From: Candidatus Segetimicrobium genomatis
GTDB lineage: Bacteria > Sysuimicrobiota > Sysuimicrobiia > Sysuimicrobiales > Kaftiobacteriaceae
Direction of reading: 5' to 3'
DNA: 32,199 nt
Assembly: GCA_005888595.1 (NCBI GenBank)
Contig: VBAL01000117.1
Coordinates: 1-32,199 of the forward strand
In this document: positions 20,734 through 30,801 of the stretch, piece after piece
How positions within the stretch are numbered: the stretch's first letter is position 1
How the letters are laid out: each line of letters begins with the position of its first letter
The notes under the pieces: generated by a model
What the model saw: the letters and a program-made list of their open reading frames with translations, nothing else
What the model was told of the DNA's origin: nothing
Databases searched by the model: none
Program-made: the position numbers and the translations under genes

Positions 20734-23700
20734 TGCCGGATCGTCGCCGCTCCCTCACACTCGAGGATCAGCCTGCCGGACAGCTCCCCCTGGAACTGAG
20801 CCCTGCTGCCGGCAAGGAGGCGAGTGAATCTCCGGTCGACCGCATCCTGGCCGACCTCAACGACGAACAACGGCGCGCCGTGACGCACGAGGTTGGGCCG
20901 CTGCTGATCGTCGCGGGGGCCGGCACAGGCAAGACGGCGGTCATCACCCGGCGGATCGCCTGGCTGATCGCCACCAGGCGGGCACGCCCCTCCGAGATCC
21001 TCGCGCTCACCTTTACCGACAAGGCCGCGGCCGAGATGGAGGAGCGCGTGGACGTCCTGGTGCCCTACGGGTACACCGACGTGTGGATCAGCACGTTCCA
21101 CGCCTTCGGCGATCGCGTCCTCCGCGACCACGCTTTGGAACTGGGGTTGACGCCTGACTTTCGCATCCTCACCAGAGCCGAGCAGGTGATCTTCTTCCGT
21201 GAGCACCTGTTCGAATTCCCGCTCGACGTCTACCGCCCGCTCGGTGACCCGACTCGGTACATTGAAGCCCTCATCGCGCTGATCTCGCGCGCCAAAGATG
21301 AAGACTGTAGCCCTGCCGAGTACCGCGCCTACGCCAACCGCGTGATCAGTGAGGCGGAAGCGCATCCTGAGGATCGAGAGCTCGCCGACTTCGCCCGGCA
21401 GCAGCAGGAACTGGCGCTGACCTACCAGCGTTATCAGGAGCTCCTGGCGAGCGAAGGCCTCGTGGACTTTGGAGATCTGATCACGCTCACGCTGCGGCTG
21501 CTGCGTGACCGGCCGGTAGTCCTGCGCGAGTACCGGGAGCGTTTCAAGTACATCCTGGTGGACGAGTTCCAGGATACCAACTACGCGCAGTTCCAGCTGG
21601 TGCGGCACCTGGTCGGTGACGCCAGCCCACACAGCATTACCGTGGTGGGCGATGACGACCAGTCCATCTACAAGTTCCGCGGGGCGGCCATCAGCAACAT
21701 CCTGAACTTTCTGGACGTCTATCCGCAGGCGGCGCAACTCGTCCTCACCAGCAACTACCGCTCTCCACAGGCGATCCTCGATGCCGGCTACCGCCTCATC
21801 CAGCACAACAACCCCGACCGCCTGGAGGTCCGCCATTCGCTCGACAAACGCCTGAAGGCCGCGCACACCGAGGGCCGGCCAGCTCAGCACATGCACCTGG
21901 ACACGTTGAGCAGCGAAGCCGACTGGGTGGCCGAGCAGATCGGACAGCGCGTCGAGCGAGGGGAGTATCGGTACAAGGACTGCGCGATCCTGGTACGCAG
22001 CAATGCGGATGCCGATCCGTTCCTGCGAGCCCTCAACATGCGCAGCGTTCCACATCGCTTTACGGGGAGCCGGGGCCTGTACAACCGTGAGGAGATCCGG
22101 CTGGTGCTGGCGTTCTTGCGGGCCCTGGCGAAGCCCCAGGACAACCTGAGCCTGTACTACTTGGGGGCCTCCCCACTATACCTCATCCCCGCCACCGATC
22201 TCGCGAAGTGCCTGAGCTACGCCGACCGCAAGAACCGCACACTGGAATATCTGTTCCGTTATGTGCGAGAGGCACGGCCGGATGGCCCGTATGCGGACCT
22301 GGTGGAAGAGATCCCGCTCGAGAGCCGGGCGTCGATCGCGAAACTCTTAGACGATCTCGAAGGAATGCGGAAGGTCATGACCGATCACGCCACCGGCCGC
22401 GTGTTGTACGAGTATCTGGTCACGCGCACCGGGTATGTGCGCCGGCTGGCCACCAGCGGCGCGCCGGAGGATGAAGTCCGTGTGGCCAACCTGGCCAAGT
22501 TCTTCGACCTCGTCGCCCGCTATGGCGAGATCGCAGCCTACGACCGCGTTCCGGAGTTTGTCAAACATATGGACGATCTCATCGCCGCCGGCGACGATCC
22601 TCCCGTGGCTCAGGCCGACCTGGATCAAGACGCTGTCAACGTCCTGACCGTCCACAGGGCCAAGGGCCTGGAGTTTCCCGTAGTCTTTCTGGTGAGCTGC
22701 GTGGCGGACCGCTTCCCGACCCGCAATCGCGGGGAACCGATCCCGCTGCCGGATCCCCTGGTGAAAGACATCCTGCCCAGCGGAGACTTCCATGTGCAGG
22801 AAGAACGACGGCTCTTCTACGTAGCGATGACCCGCGCGCAGCGGGAGCTGTACCTCACCAGCGCGCGCGATTACGGCGGCGTGCGGTCACGCAAGGTCAG
22901 CCGGTTTGTCCTGGAAGCCCTCGACCTGCCCCAAGCCGATGTGGAGGCTTTTCACGCCTCGCCGGTCGAGGCCATCCACCGGCACGCGCCACGAGGCAAC
23001 GGCCAGCAGGGCCTGGAAGGACTGATCCCGGCCGACCAGCCCATCTTCCTCTCTTACCGCCAGGTCGACGACTACGACCTCTGCCCGCTGAAGTACAAGT
23101 ACACGCACATCCTGCGCGTGCCGCTGCTGCGCGACCACCGCGTCGTCTATGGGTCGGCCATCCACGAAGCGATCCGTGAGTACCACCGGCGCAAGGCCCG
23201 CCGCCAGTTGATCACCTTCGAGGACCTGGTCGCCCATTTCGAACGCGCATGGGTCAACGAGGGCTTCGTCAGCCGCGACCATGAAGACCAGCGACTGGCG
23301 GAGGGCCGAGAAGTCTTGTCACACTTCTTCCAGTACCAGGAGTCCAGCGGCCGGGTGCCCACCTTTGTCGAAGCGCCGTTCTCATTCCAGGTGGGGCTCA
23401 CGCGCATCAAAGGACGCTGGGATCGGGTCGATCTGCGGGGGGACGAAGCCGTGCTGATCGACTTCAAGACCTCAGATGTGCGGACCCAGAAGGACGCCGA
23501 CCGCCGTGCGCGTGAGAGCTTCCAGCTGGCACTGTACGCCCTCGCGTACCGCGAAGTCTATGGGACGGCACCGTCGCGTCTGGAACTGCACTTCCTCGGC
23601 CCGCAGCAGGTCCTGGTCGGCGCGACGGCCCCCGACGATGAGATGCTGGAGAAAACGGCAGCGATTGTCGAGCGCGTCGCGTCGGGCATCCGTGCCGGGC

Positions 23701-23807
23701 AGTTTATCGCCACGCCCGACTACTATCGCGCGTGCCGCTACTGCGCCTTCGCATCCATCTGCCCGTACACGGCCACGGGCGATCCTGAGCTGGAAGAGCA
23801 GCCATGA
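20733..23807 (+). CDS. UvrD/Rep-family superfamily 1A helicase fused to a C-terminal PD-(D/E)XK (AddB/Cas4-like) nuclease
   Basis: 'VAGAGTGKTAVITRRIAWLI', 'ILVDEFQDTN', 'VVGDDDQSIYKFRGA', 'VLTVHRAKGLEFPVVFL'; C-terminal 'GSAIHEAIREYHRRK', 'KGRWDRVDLRGDEAVLIDFKTSD', cysteines in 'DLCPLKYKY' and 'CRYCAFASIC'. Confidence 0.94.
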   Translation: MPDRRRSLTLEDQPAGQLPLELSPAAGKEASESPVDRILADLNDEQRRAVTHEVGPLLIVAGAGTGKTAVITRRIAWLIATRRARPSEILALTFTDKAAAEMEERVDVLVPYGYTDVWISTFHAFGDRVLRDHALELGLTPDFRILTRAEQVIFFREHLFEFPLDVYRPLGDPTRYIEALIALISRAKDEDCSPAEYRAYANRVISEAEAHPEDRELADFARQQQELALTYQRYQELLASEGLVDFGDLITLTLRLLRDRPVVLREYRERFKYILVDEFQDTNYAQFQLVRHLVGDASPHSITVVGDDDQSIYKFRGAAISNILNFLDVYPQAAQLVLTSNYRSPQAILDAGYRLIQHNNPDRLEVRHSLDKRLKAAHTEGRPAQHMHLDTLSSEADWVAEQIGQRVERGEYRYKDCAILVRSNADADPFLRALNMRSVPHRFTGSRGLYNREEIRLVLAFLRALAKPQDNLSLYYLGASPLYLIPATDLAKCLSYADRKNRTLEYLFRYVREARPDGPYADLVEEIPLESRASIAKLLDDLEGMRKVMTDHATGRVLYEYLVTRTGYVRRLATSGAPEDEVRVANLAKFFDLVARYGEIAAYDRVPEFVKHMDDLIAAGDDPPVAQADLDQDAVNVLTVHRAKGLEFPVVFLVSCVADRFPTRNRGEPIPLPDPLVKDILPSGDFHVQEERRLFYVAMTRAQRELYLTSARDYGGVRSRKVSRFVLEALDLPQADVEAFHASPVEAIHRHAPRGNGQQGLEGLIPADQPIFLSYRQVDDYDLCPLKYKYTHILRVPLLRDHRVVYGSAIHEAIREYHRRKARRQLITFEDLVAHFERAWVNEGFVSRDHEDQRLAEGREVLSHFFQYQESSGRVPTFVEAPFSFQVGLTRIKGRWDRVDLRGDEAVLIDFKTSDVRTQKDADRRARESFQLALYALAYREVYGTAPSRLELHFLGPQQVLVGATAPDDEMLEKTAAIVERVASGIRAGQFIATPDYYRACRYCAFASICPYTATGDPELEEQP

Positions 23808-24931
23808 GCGGCGGGTTGAAACTCCTGCACGTGGCCGACGTTCACCTGGGCAAAGCGTTCCAGATGCTCGGAGCCCAAGGCGCCGCGCAGCGCCGGACCC
23901 TGGAAGACACGTTTGTGCGTGCCGTCGACCTGGCGATTGCACAACAGGTGCACGTGGTCTTGATCGGCGGCGACCTCTTCGATAGCCCCCGGCCGTCTGC
24001 GACGCTGGTGGAGCTGGCCGAGCGCCAGCTGCGCCGTCTGGATGACCGGGGTATCTGGGTGGCGATGGTCGCCGGCAACCACGATGTGGCGCCGGATGGT
24101 TTTGTCGGCGGGAGCAACCGCCTGCGCGAGGCGGGCACACACGTCGTCCTATTCGGCCGCACCGTGGAGACCCGTCCGGTGCCCGGACTTGACCTGACCA
24201 TCACCGGCCGCTCCGCAGACCCCGGCACACCGGCCAGCCCGCTGGCGGCCTGGCCCAAGCAGCGTCCCTTGCGATTTGCCGTCGGGGTGACGCACGGCTC
24301 AGTGTATCGTGGAGGGCAGGTCGAGGGTCCGGCAGCCATGCACCCCCAGGAGATCCGAGATCTCGGTTTGGATTACCTGGCGCTGGGGGACTGGCATTCC
24401 GCATCTGAAGTGGTCCCCGCACCGACGCCGGCCTGGTACGCTGGCTCGCCGGAGTGGCTGGCCTATGACCAGGAAGGTGCGGGCCACGTGCTGCTGATCG
24501 ACATTCCGGCGCCCGGTCAGGCCACCGTCACGGCGGAGCGCGTCGGCCGGCGTCAGTACAAACGACTGGAGATCGATGCCGGCGCAGGCGACGAGGCGGC
24601 GTTGCGCAAGGCGCTCGAGGACGCCAGTGATACGGAAGCCGTGTGCGATGTGCTCCTGACCGGCGTGGTGCCGGTGGAGCGCGTCGTGAACGCGGCGGCG
24701 GTCGAGCGTGAATATGCCGACCGCTTCTTCCGTCTCCGCGTACAGTCCAAAGTACACCTCTGGCTGGACGATGAGCAGTTGGGCCGTCTGCCCAACGACA
24801 GCGTGCTGGGGCGTTTCGTCCGGCTGATGCACACGCGTCTGGCAGAGGCCAGCGAGGCGCAGCGTCCGACGCTGGAGGAAGCGCTCCAGGTAGGGGTGGC
24901 GTTGCTGCAGGGACGGGAGGTCCTATCGTGA
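23804..24931 (+). CDS. SbcD/YhaO-like metallophosphoesterase exonuclease
   Basis: 'LLHVADVHLGKAF', 'HVVLIGGDLFDSPRPS', 'MVAGNHDV', 'LDYLALGDWHSA'; ATGA overlap with the helicase gene. Confidence 0.93.
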   Translation: MSGGLKLLHVADVHLGKAFQMLGAQGAAQRRTLEDTFVRAVDLAIAQQVHVVLIGGDLFDSPRPSATLVELAERQLRRLDDRGIWVAMVAGNHDVAPDGFVGGSNRLREAGTHVVLFGRTVETRPVPGLDLTITGRSADPGTPASPLAAWPKQRPLRFAVGVTHGSVYRGGQVEGPAAMHPQEIRDLGLDYLALGDWHSASEVVPAPTPAWYAGSPEWLAYDQEGAGHVLLIDIPAPGQATVTAERVGRRQYKRLEIDAGAGDEAALRKALEDASDTEAVCDVLLTGVVPVERVVNAAAVEREYADRFFRLRVQSKVHLWLDDEQLGRLPNDSVLGRFVRLMHTRLAEASEAQRPTLEEALQVGVALLQGREVLS

Positions 24932-27150
24932 TCCTGCGGCGGCTCCGCGCCAGGCGGTTCCTGGGCCTGCCGGACGAAGCCTTCGAGTTTGCCCCGGGCG
25001 TGAATGTGGTCATCGGCCCCAACGAGGCGGGTAAGTCTTCGCTGCGGACGGCGATTCACGCTGTGCTGTATGGCAATCCCGCGACGACCTCCACGAAATT
25101 TCGCGACGAGTTCCGCAGTTGGGGAGCAGAGGAGCCGCCGGTCCTGGAGCTGGAGTTCGAGGTCGAAGGAAAACGGTTCATGTTGAGCAAGGACTTCGCG
25201 ACCCGCAAAGTCACCCTGCAGGACGAACTGGGCCGCACCTGGGACCAGCACAAGATCGTGCAGGAACGTATCGCCGCGCAATTGGGCCTAGTCACCGAGG
25301 ACCTGTTCGACGCGACTGCGCAGGTCGCCCAGGCGGAACTGGAGCGCATCCACCTGAACAGCATCGCCAAGGAGCTCGGCCGGATCGTCGGTGGAGGCGG
25401 GGAGGACGTCGCGACAGCCATCCGGCGTCTGGAACAACACGTCCGGGGGATGGAGAAGGGGACCAAAGCGCTGACCAAGGATCCCGGAGTGTTGCGGGCG
25501 CTGGACGACAAGGTGGCCTCCCTCAAGGAAGAGCAGCGCCGCCTGTCCACGAGCGCCGCCGCCGCAGATCGCATCCGCGCGGAGTTGGCCGGCCTCCGTG
25601 AAACGTTCGCAAACGCAACCGACACGTTGACGGTGAAACGCGCGTTGCTGGATCAGAACCGTGAGATCGTCACCGTCGAAGAACGTCTCGCCGGCAGGCA
25701 ACGTGAGGAAGCGATGCTGGAAGAGAAGGTCAAGAAAATTGAGGATACCCTCAGCAAGATTGCCCAAGTCGATCGCGACCTCGAGGCTGCGACGGCCGCC
25801 GGGCTGCCTAGTGAAGACGCGACCTCCGCCGCGCGCAAGCTACACGAGCGTGCCGCAGTTTTGGAGATGGAAGCCGGACAACTTCGTCATGCGCTGACGC
25901 AGTCGGATCCCGGCCTGCCCGCGGCAACTCGCGCGTGGAAGGTGCTGGCCATGGTTGGGGTGGGAGTGGCCCTTGCCGGCGGGCTGCTGGCCGTTGCTGA
26001 TCTGCGCGCGGCCGGCAGCATGATGCTCGCGGTAGGGCTCAGCGCGGCACTGCTGGGCGGGTGGCAGGTGCGCAGGACAGCCGTGGCCCGGGACCGGGCG
26101 GAGATCCGCCGGCAGGAGCGCGAGCTGCGCCTCAGCGAGATCGAGCAAACCCTGCAGCAGACCAGGACCGAGCAGTCGTCGAAACTGGCAGAGCTGGGCT
26201 GCGCCACGGTCAAGGAAGCCGAGCAAAAGTTACAGCGCCACCACGATCTCTCACGCACGCGAATGCAGCTGGACCAGTTTCTCGTCGACCTGCGCGCGGG
26301 CGGCACCGATGAAGACATCACCGAGCAGTGGAAGACGGTGCGGCGGGACGTTTTCGGGCTTCAGGAACGTCTGCACGCCCCCGAGATCGCCGCCCGGCGG
26401 TTGACCCCCCTCCAGTTGACCGCGTTGGAGCGAGAAGTCCAGCAGCTGGCGCAGCAGGTTGCCGGCCAGCAGGATAAGGAGCGGCGGCTCTCGGTGGAGC
26501 TGGAACGGCACAGCGTCGACACCGATGCACTGGCCACCGTTGAAGAACAGTTGCACGAGGCCGAAGAGCAGCTCGCCCGTGCCAGGTACCACCACGAGGT
26601 GTACACGTCAGCGCTGTCCGGCCTGCTGGACGCCCGCCGGCAGGCTCAGGTCCCGGTGCGCGAGATCATGGAGAGACGGGCCGGCGAATACCTGCGCATC
26701 CTCTCCGAGGCGCGCTACCAGCAGCTGGCGGCCGATCAGGAGTCCCTGGCCCTCAGCGTCTGGTCGGACGATGCGGGCGGCTGGGTGGAAGCGGCCGAGC
26801 CCCATCTCAGCCGCGGCACAGTGGATCTGGTCTACCTGGCAGCCCGCCTCGCCCTGGTCGAGGTACTGACCGGCGGCAAGCGGCCGCCCCTGCTATTCGA
26901 CGACCCGTTTATTACCTTCGACGACCGCCGGCGCCAGGCCGCCGCCACCCTCATGCGGGAGCTGGCCCGCTCTCACCAGATCTTTGTCTTCACGTACACC
27001 CGCCACTTCGATGGAGTGGCAGACCGCCTGATCGAGCTGCCCGCTCGTGGGGAAGCAACGCCGGCAGAGGATAGGCCGCCCGTGGCTCAACCGCAGCTGG
27101 CGCCAGCGCCGGTGCTGGGGCCGCTGTGGGACCCACCTCGCCTGGACTGA
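24928..27150 (+). CDS. YhaN/SbcC-like AAA ATPase with coiled coil and central TM hairpin
   Basis: 'PGVNVVIGPNEAGKSSLRTAIHAVLYG', long coiled coil, hydrophobic 'VLAMVGVGVALAGGLLAVADLRAAGSMMLAVGLSAALLGGW', C-terminal 'LSRGTVDLVYLAARLALVEVL', 'PPLLFDDPFITFDDRR'. Confidence 0.92.
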   Translation: MILRRLRARRFLGLPDEAFEFAPGVNVVIGPNEAGKSSLRTAIHAVLYGNPATTSTKFRDEFRSWGAEEPPVLELEFEVEGKRFMLSKDFATRKVTLQDELGRTWDQHKIVQERIAAQLGLVTEDLFDATAQVAQAELERIHLNSIAKELGRIVGGGGEDVATAIRRLEQHVRGMEKGTKALTKDPGVLRALDDKVASLKEEQRRLSTSAAAADRIRAELAGLRETFANATDTLTVKRALLDQNREIVTVEERLAGRQREEAMLEEKVKKIEDTLSKIAQVDRDLEAATAAGLPSEDATSAARKLHERAAVLEMEAGQLRHALTQSDPGLPAATRAWKVLAMVGVGVALAGGLLAVADLRAAGSMMLAVGLSAALLGGWQVRRTAVARDRAEIRRQERELRLSEIEQTLQQTRTEQSSKLAELGCATVKEAEQKLQRHHDLSRTRMQLDQFLVDLRAGGTDEDITEQWKTVRRDVFGLQERLHAPEIAARRLTPLQLTALEREVQQLAQQVAGQQDKERRLSVELERHSVDTDALATVEEQLHEAEEQLARARYHHEVYTSALSGLLDARRQAQVPVREIMERRAGEYLRILSEARYQQLAADQESLALSVWSDDAGGWVEAAEPHLSRGTVDLVYLAARLALVEVLTGGKRPPLLFDDPFITFDDRRRQAAATLMRELARSHQIFVFTYTRHFDGVADRLIELPARGEATPAEDRPPVAQPQLAPAPVLGPLWDPPRLD

Positions 27151-27168
27151 CCCCTTCTGAAGCTTCAA

Positions 27169-27197
27169 TTGACCCCTTTTTCACTGGGGGCTACAAT
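27169..27197 (+). promoter_or_regulatory. Sigma70-type promoter upstream of rny (TTGACC-N17-TACAAT)
   Basis: TTGACC at 27169-27174, TACAAT at 27192-27197, 17-nt spacer. Confidence 0.75.
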
Positions 27198-27286
27198 GAT
27201 TTATGAAGTAGGGCAGTGCTACCCATATCTGGTTTGAGGTGAGAGCGCGCGCGACGTATATACAACCCTAGAGGAGGGAACCCGCC

Positions 27287-28822
27287 ATGACATCCCCGAT
27301 TTTGCAAATAGCCCTGGCGGGGTTCGCCGGATTTCTTCTGGGATATCTGCTGCGCAGGTACGTTGCCGAGGCGCGGATTAAGTCGGCCGAAGAGGCCGCC
27401 CGACGGATCATCGAGGATGCTGGCAAAGAGGCCGAGGCGAAGAAACGTGAAGCGATCGTTGAGGCCAAAGACGAGTCGTTCCGCCAAAAGCGTGAGGCGG
27501 AGCGGGAGATCCGCGAGCAGCGGGCCGAACTGCAGCGTCTTGAGCGACGACTGGAACAGCGCGAAGAATCCCTGGATCGCAAGACGGAGGCCCTAGAGAA
27601 CCGGGAACGAACCCTGACTGAGAAGGAGCAAGAGCTCGTCCGGGCCCGTGACGAGGCCCAGGCGCAGCAAGCCCGCCACCAGGAGGAACTGGAGCGGGTG
27701 TCTGGACTGACCGCAGAGCAGGCGCGCGAGCAACTCCTGCGACAGGTAGAGGCGCAGGCGCGCGCCGACGGACTCAAGCTGGTTAAGAAGATCGAAACCG
27801 AGGCCCGGGAAGATGCCGACCGCCGGGCTCGGGAGATCATTGCCCTCGCGATTCAGCGGTGCGCCGCAGATCACACCGCTGAGGTCACCGTCTCGGTCGT
27901 TCCTCTGCCCAACGACGACATGAAAGGCCGCATTATCGGCCGCGAGGGAAGGAACATCCGCACTCTCGAAGGTCTCACCGGCGTCGACTTTATTATCGAT
28001 GATACGCCCGAAGCCGTGACGCTGTCGTCGTTTGACCCCATCCGCCGCGAGATCGCCAAGATCGCACTGGAGAAGCTTATCGTCGACGGGCGCATCCACC
28101 CCGCGCGGATCGAGGAGATGGTGGAGAAGTCCCAGCGTGAGCTGGAGCAGCGCATCCGTGAAGAAGGGGAGCGCGCGGCCTTTGAAGCCGGCGTACACGG
28201 CCTGCACCCGGAAGAGATCAAGCTGATGGGCCGGTTGCGCTTCCGGTATTCCTACGGTCAGAATCTGCTGGCCCACTCCGTAGAGGTGGCGTTGCTGTCG
28301 GGCCTGATCGCGGGGCTGCTGGACGGCGATGCGCAGCTGGCCCGCCGCGCCGGGTTCCTCCACGACATCGGCAAAGCGCTGACGCACGAAGTCGAGGGTA
28401 CGCACAGCTCGATCGGCGTGGACATCTGCCGGCGCTATCACGAACCACCGGAAGTCTTGAACGCCATTACGTACCACCACGGAGACGAAGAGGCGAAGTG
28501 CATCGAAGCGGTATTGGTCGCCGCGGCCGACGCCATCTCGGCCAGCCGGCCCGGGGCACGCAAGGAGACCGCCGAGATGTACGTCAAGCGGTTGGAGGGA
28601 TTGGAGCGCATCGCGACGTCGTTCCCGGGAGTGGAGAAAGCATACGCCATCCAGGCCGGGCGCGAAGTACGCGTGCTGGTCCGGCCGACCGATATCGATG
28701 ACCTGGGCGCGCAGGCGCTGGCGCGTGATGTCGCCAAGAAGATCGAAGAGGAGATGGAGTACCCCGGCCAGATCAAAGTGACCGTGATGCGGGAGACGCG
28801 CGTCGTCGAGTACGCGCGCTAA
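27287..28822 (+). CDS. rny: Ribonuclease Y
   Basis: N-terminal TM helix, coiled coil, KH '[35 protein letters not shown]', HD domain '[16 protein letters not shown]'; SD GAGGAGGG. Confidence 0.98.
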   Translation: MTSPILQIALAGFAGFLLGYLLRRYVAEARIKSAEEAARRIIEDAGKEAEAKKREAIVEAKDESFRQKREAEREIREQRAELQRLERRLEQREESLDRKTEALENRERTLTEKEQELVRARDEAQAQQARHQEELERVSGLTAEQAREQLLRQVEAQARADGLKLVKKIETEAREDADRRAREIIALAIQRCAADHTAEVTVSVVPLPNDDMKGRIIGREGRNIRTLEGLTGVDFIIDDTPEAVTLSSFDPIRREIAKIALEKLIVDGRIHPARIEEMVEKSQRELEQRIREEGERAAFEAGVHGLHPEEIKLMGRLRFRYSYGQNLLAHSVEVALLSGLIAGLLDGDAQLARRAGFLHDIGKALTHEVEGTHSSIGVDICRRYHEPPEVLNAITYHHGDEEAKCIEAVLVAAADAISASRPGARKETAEMYVKRLEGLERIATSFPGVEKAYAIQAGREVRVLVRPTDIDDLGAQALARDVAKKIEEEMEYPGQIKVTVMRETRVVEYAR

Positions 28823-29616
28823 TGAGGATTCTGTTCGTCGGCGATGTGCACGGCAAGCCGGGCCGCCGCATCTTGCGGGACCGGCTCGCGAAGCTACGCC
28901 AGGCGCATGACCTGGCGCTGGTCATTGTGAACGGGGAGAACTCCGCCGGCGGCGCCGGGATCAACTCCGAGGTGGCTCAGGAGTTGTTTGGCGCTGGGGC
29001 GGATGCCATCACCGGCGGCAACCACACCTGGCAGCTCCGCGAGGCCTATGAACTCCTGGACAGCGACCCGCGCATCCTTCGCCCGCTGAACTATCCACCC
29101 GGGGCGCCGGGCCGCGGGGCCACGGTCGTCACGGGACGCATGGGTACGCCGGTCGGCCTCATCAACCTCCAGGGCCGAGTCTTCATGCGGGAGCTCGACG
29201 ACCCGTTTCGCGCTGCGCGGGCAGAGTGCGAGCGGCTGCGCGAACGCGCGCCGGTCATCGTGATCGACATGCACGCCGAGGCAACCAGCGAGAAGATTGC
29301 GTTGGGTTGGTACCTGGACGGCCACTGCAGCGCGGTGATCGGCACCCACACCCACGTCCAGACCGCCGACGAGCGCGTCCTGCCCCAGGGAACCGCGTAC
29401 ATCACCGATGTGGGCATGACCGGTCCTCGCGATGGCGTCATCGGCATGGACCGGGAGGGCATCCTGGAACGGTTTCTCACGCAACTGCCGGTGCGCTTCG
29501 AGGTGGCATCCGGCCCGGCGCAACTCAATGCGGTGGTCGTCGACGTGGACGAGTCGACGGGGCGGGCCCGGTCCATCACCCGCGTCAGGGAATTCGAGGA
29601 GACGAATGCGGATTGA
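28822..29616 (+). CDS. ymdB: YmdB family (TIGR00282-like) metallophosphoesterase
   Basis: '[22 protein letters not shown]', 'NGENSAGGAGI', 'DAITGGNHTW', 'IDMHAEATSEKIALGWYLDG', 'GTHTHVQTADERVLPQGTAYITDVGMTGP'; adjacent to rny. Confidence 0.96.
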   Translation: MRILFVGDVHGKPGRRILRDRLAKLRQAHDLALVIVNGENSAGGAGINSEVAQELFGAGADAITGGNHTWQLREAYELLDSDPRILRPLNYPPGAPGRGATVVTGRMGTPVGLINLQGRVFMRELDDPFRAARAECERLRERAPVIVIDMHAEATSEKIALGWYLDGHCSAVIGTHTHVQTADERVLPQGTAYITDVGMTGPRDGVIGMDREGILERFLTQLPVRFEVASGPAQLNAVVVDVDESTGRARSITRVREFEETNAD

Positions 29617-30436
29617 CCTGCACACCCACACAACTGCGTCGGACGGATTGCTGGCGCCTGAGCCACTCGTGGCGCTGGCCCACGACGCAGGCGTGGGAGT
29701 GCTCGCCGTCGCAGATCATGACAGCACCGATTCCGTCGATCCGGCGATCACCGCCGGGGCGCGGGTGGGGATGGAAGTCATCCCCGCAGTAGAGATCAAC
29801 ACCGACGTGCATGAGTCGGAAATCCACATCCTGGGATATTACGTCGACCATCACCAGCCGTGGTTTCAAGAATTTCTCGGGAGGCTTCGCGACGGTCGCC
29901 TAAACCGCGCGGCGAAAATGGTGGAGAAGCTCAACGCCATGGGGGTCCGCCTTGACTTCGCGCGCGTGCGCGCGCTGGCCCAAGGAGCGGTCGGACGTCC
30001 CCATGTGGCCCGGGCTCTAGTGGAGGCAGGCGTAGTGAGCAGCACCGAAGAGGCGTTTGAGAAGTACCTCGGGCGGAATGGCCCAGCCTACGTGGAGCGC
30101 ATGAAGCTGAGCCCGCCTGAGGCGGTGCAGGTGATTCTGCGCACGGGTGGGATTCCCGTCCTGGCACACCCAGGATGGGGGGTGAAAGACGAGGTGATTC
30201 CGGCTCTGGCCGAGACCGGGCTGGAAGGCCTGGAAGTCTACTATCCCGACCACACCCCCGCGATGGTCACCCGATATCTCGAGATCGCCAAGCGGGTGGG
30301 TCTTCTGGTCACCGGCGGGACCGATTTTCATGGAGGGGACTTGGCCACGAAAGTGCCGCCGGGAAGCCAGTATGTGCCAGTGGAATGTGTGGAGAAACTG
30401 AGAGAGCGGCATGGGGCGAAGAAGGTCAGGAAGTAG
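29606..30436 (+). CDS. PHP domain phosphoesterase
   Basis: 'RIDLHTHTTASDGLLAPEPLVALA', 'LAVADHDSTDS', 'EIHILGYYVD', 'PVLAHPGW', 'VTGGTDFHGG'; ATG at 29606 overlapping the end of ymdB. Confidence 0.94.
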   Translation: MRIDLHTHTTASDGLLAPEPLVALAHDAGVGVLAVADHDSTDSVDPAITAGARVGMEVIPAVEINTDVHESEIHILGYYVDHHQPWFQEFLGRLRDGRLNRAAKMVEKLNAMGVRLDFARVRALAQGAVGRPHVARALVEAGVVSSTEEAFEKYLGRNGPAYVERMKLSPPEAVQVILRTGGIPVLAHPGWGVKDEVIPALAETGLEGLEVYYPDHTPAMVTRYLEIAKRVGLLVTGGTDFHGGDLATKVPPGSQYVPVECVEKLRERHGAKKVRK

Positions 30437-30558
30437 AACGCAGAACGCAGCAGGCAGAACGCAGAGTATATAACAGGGCATACCATGCAAAACGCGGTAA
30501 TCTCCGATACATGTGGGCAACGCAGTCTGCGTTCTGCTTTCTGCGATCTGCGTTCTAC
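30433..30558. repeat. Quasi-palindrome element 7 (GAACGCA-word family)
   Basis: GTAGAACGCAGAACGCAGCAGGCAGAACGCAGA (30433-30465) vs TCTGCGTTCTGCTTTCTGCGATCTGCGTTCTAC (30526-30558): 30/33 complementary; 7-nt period. Confidence 0.93.
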
Positions 30559-30581
30559 ACGAAAGCACGGGAGGACAATGT

Positions 30582-30797
30582 ATGAAATGTCCCAATTGCG
30601 GAACGGAGAATCCTGCCGGCAAGATCGTCTGCAGCAACTGCGGCCGCCGGCTCCGGCCGGGCCGCCAGACGGTCGGCCCAACGATGCAGACCGAGGAGGA
30701 ACTCATGACGCGGGTGCGCGGCGATATGCGCCGTCTTGGCCTGGTCACGGTTATCGTCGTGGCTGTCGGGGTGGCCCTCGGCTACGTCATTCGCTGA
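30582..30797 (+). CDS. Small zinc-ribbon protein with C-terminal TM helix (71 aa)
   Basis: 'MKCPNCGTENPAGKIVCSNCGRRLRPG' (two CxxC knuckles) and 'LGLVTVIVVAVGVALGYVIR'; SD GGGAGGA. Confidence 0.85.
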   Translation: MKCPNCGTENPAGKIVCSNCGRRLRPGRQTVGPTMQTEEELMTRVRGDMRRLGLVTVIVVAVGVALGYVIR

Positions 30798-30801
30798 TTC
30801 C

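Noticed and set aside
27156-27168. Small palindrome around GAAGCTTC before the rny promoter
   Set aside because: Too short and lacks a U-tract or word periodicity; could occur by chance.
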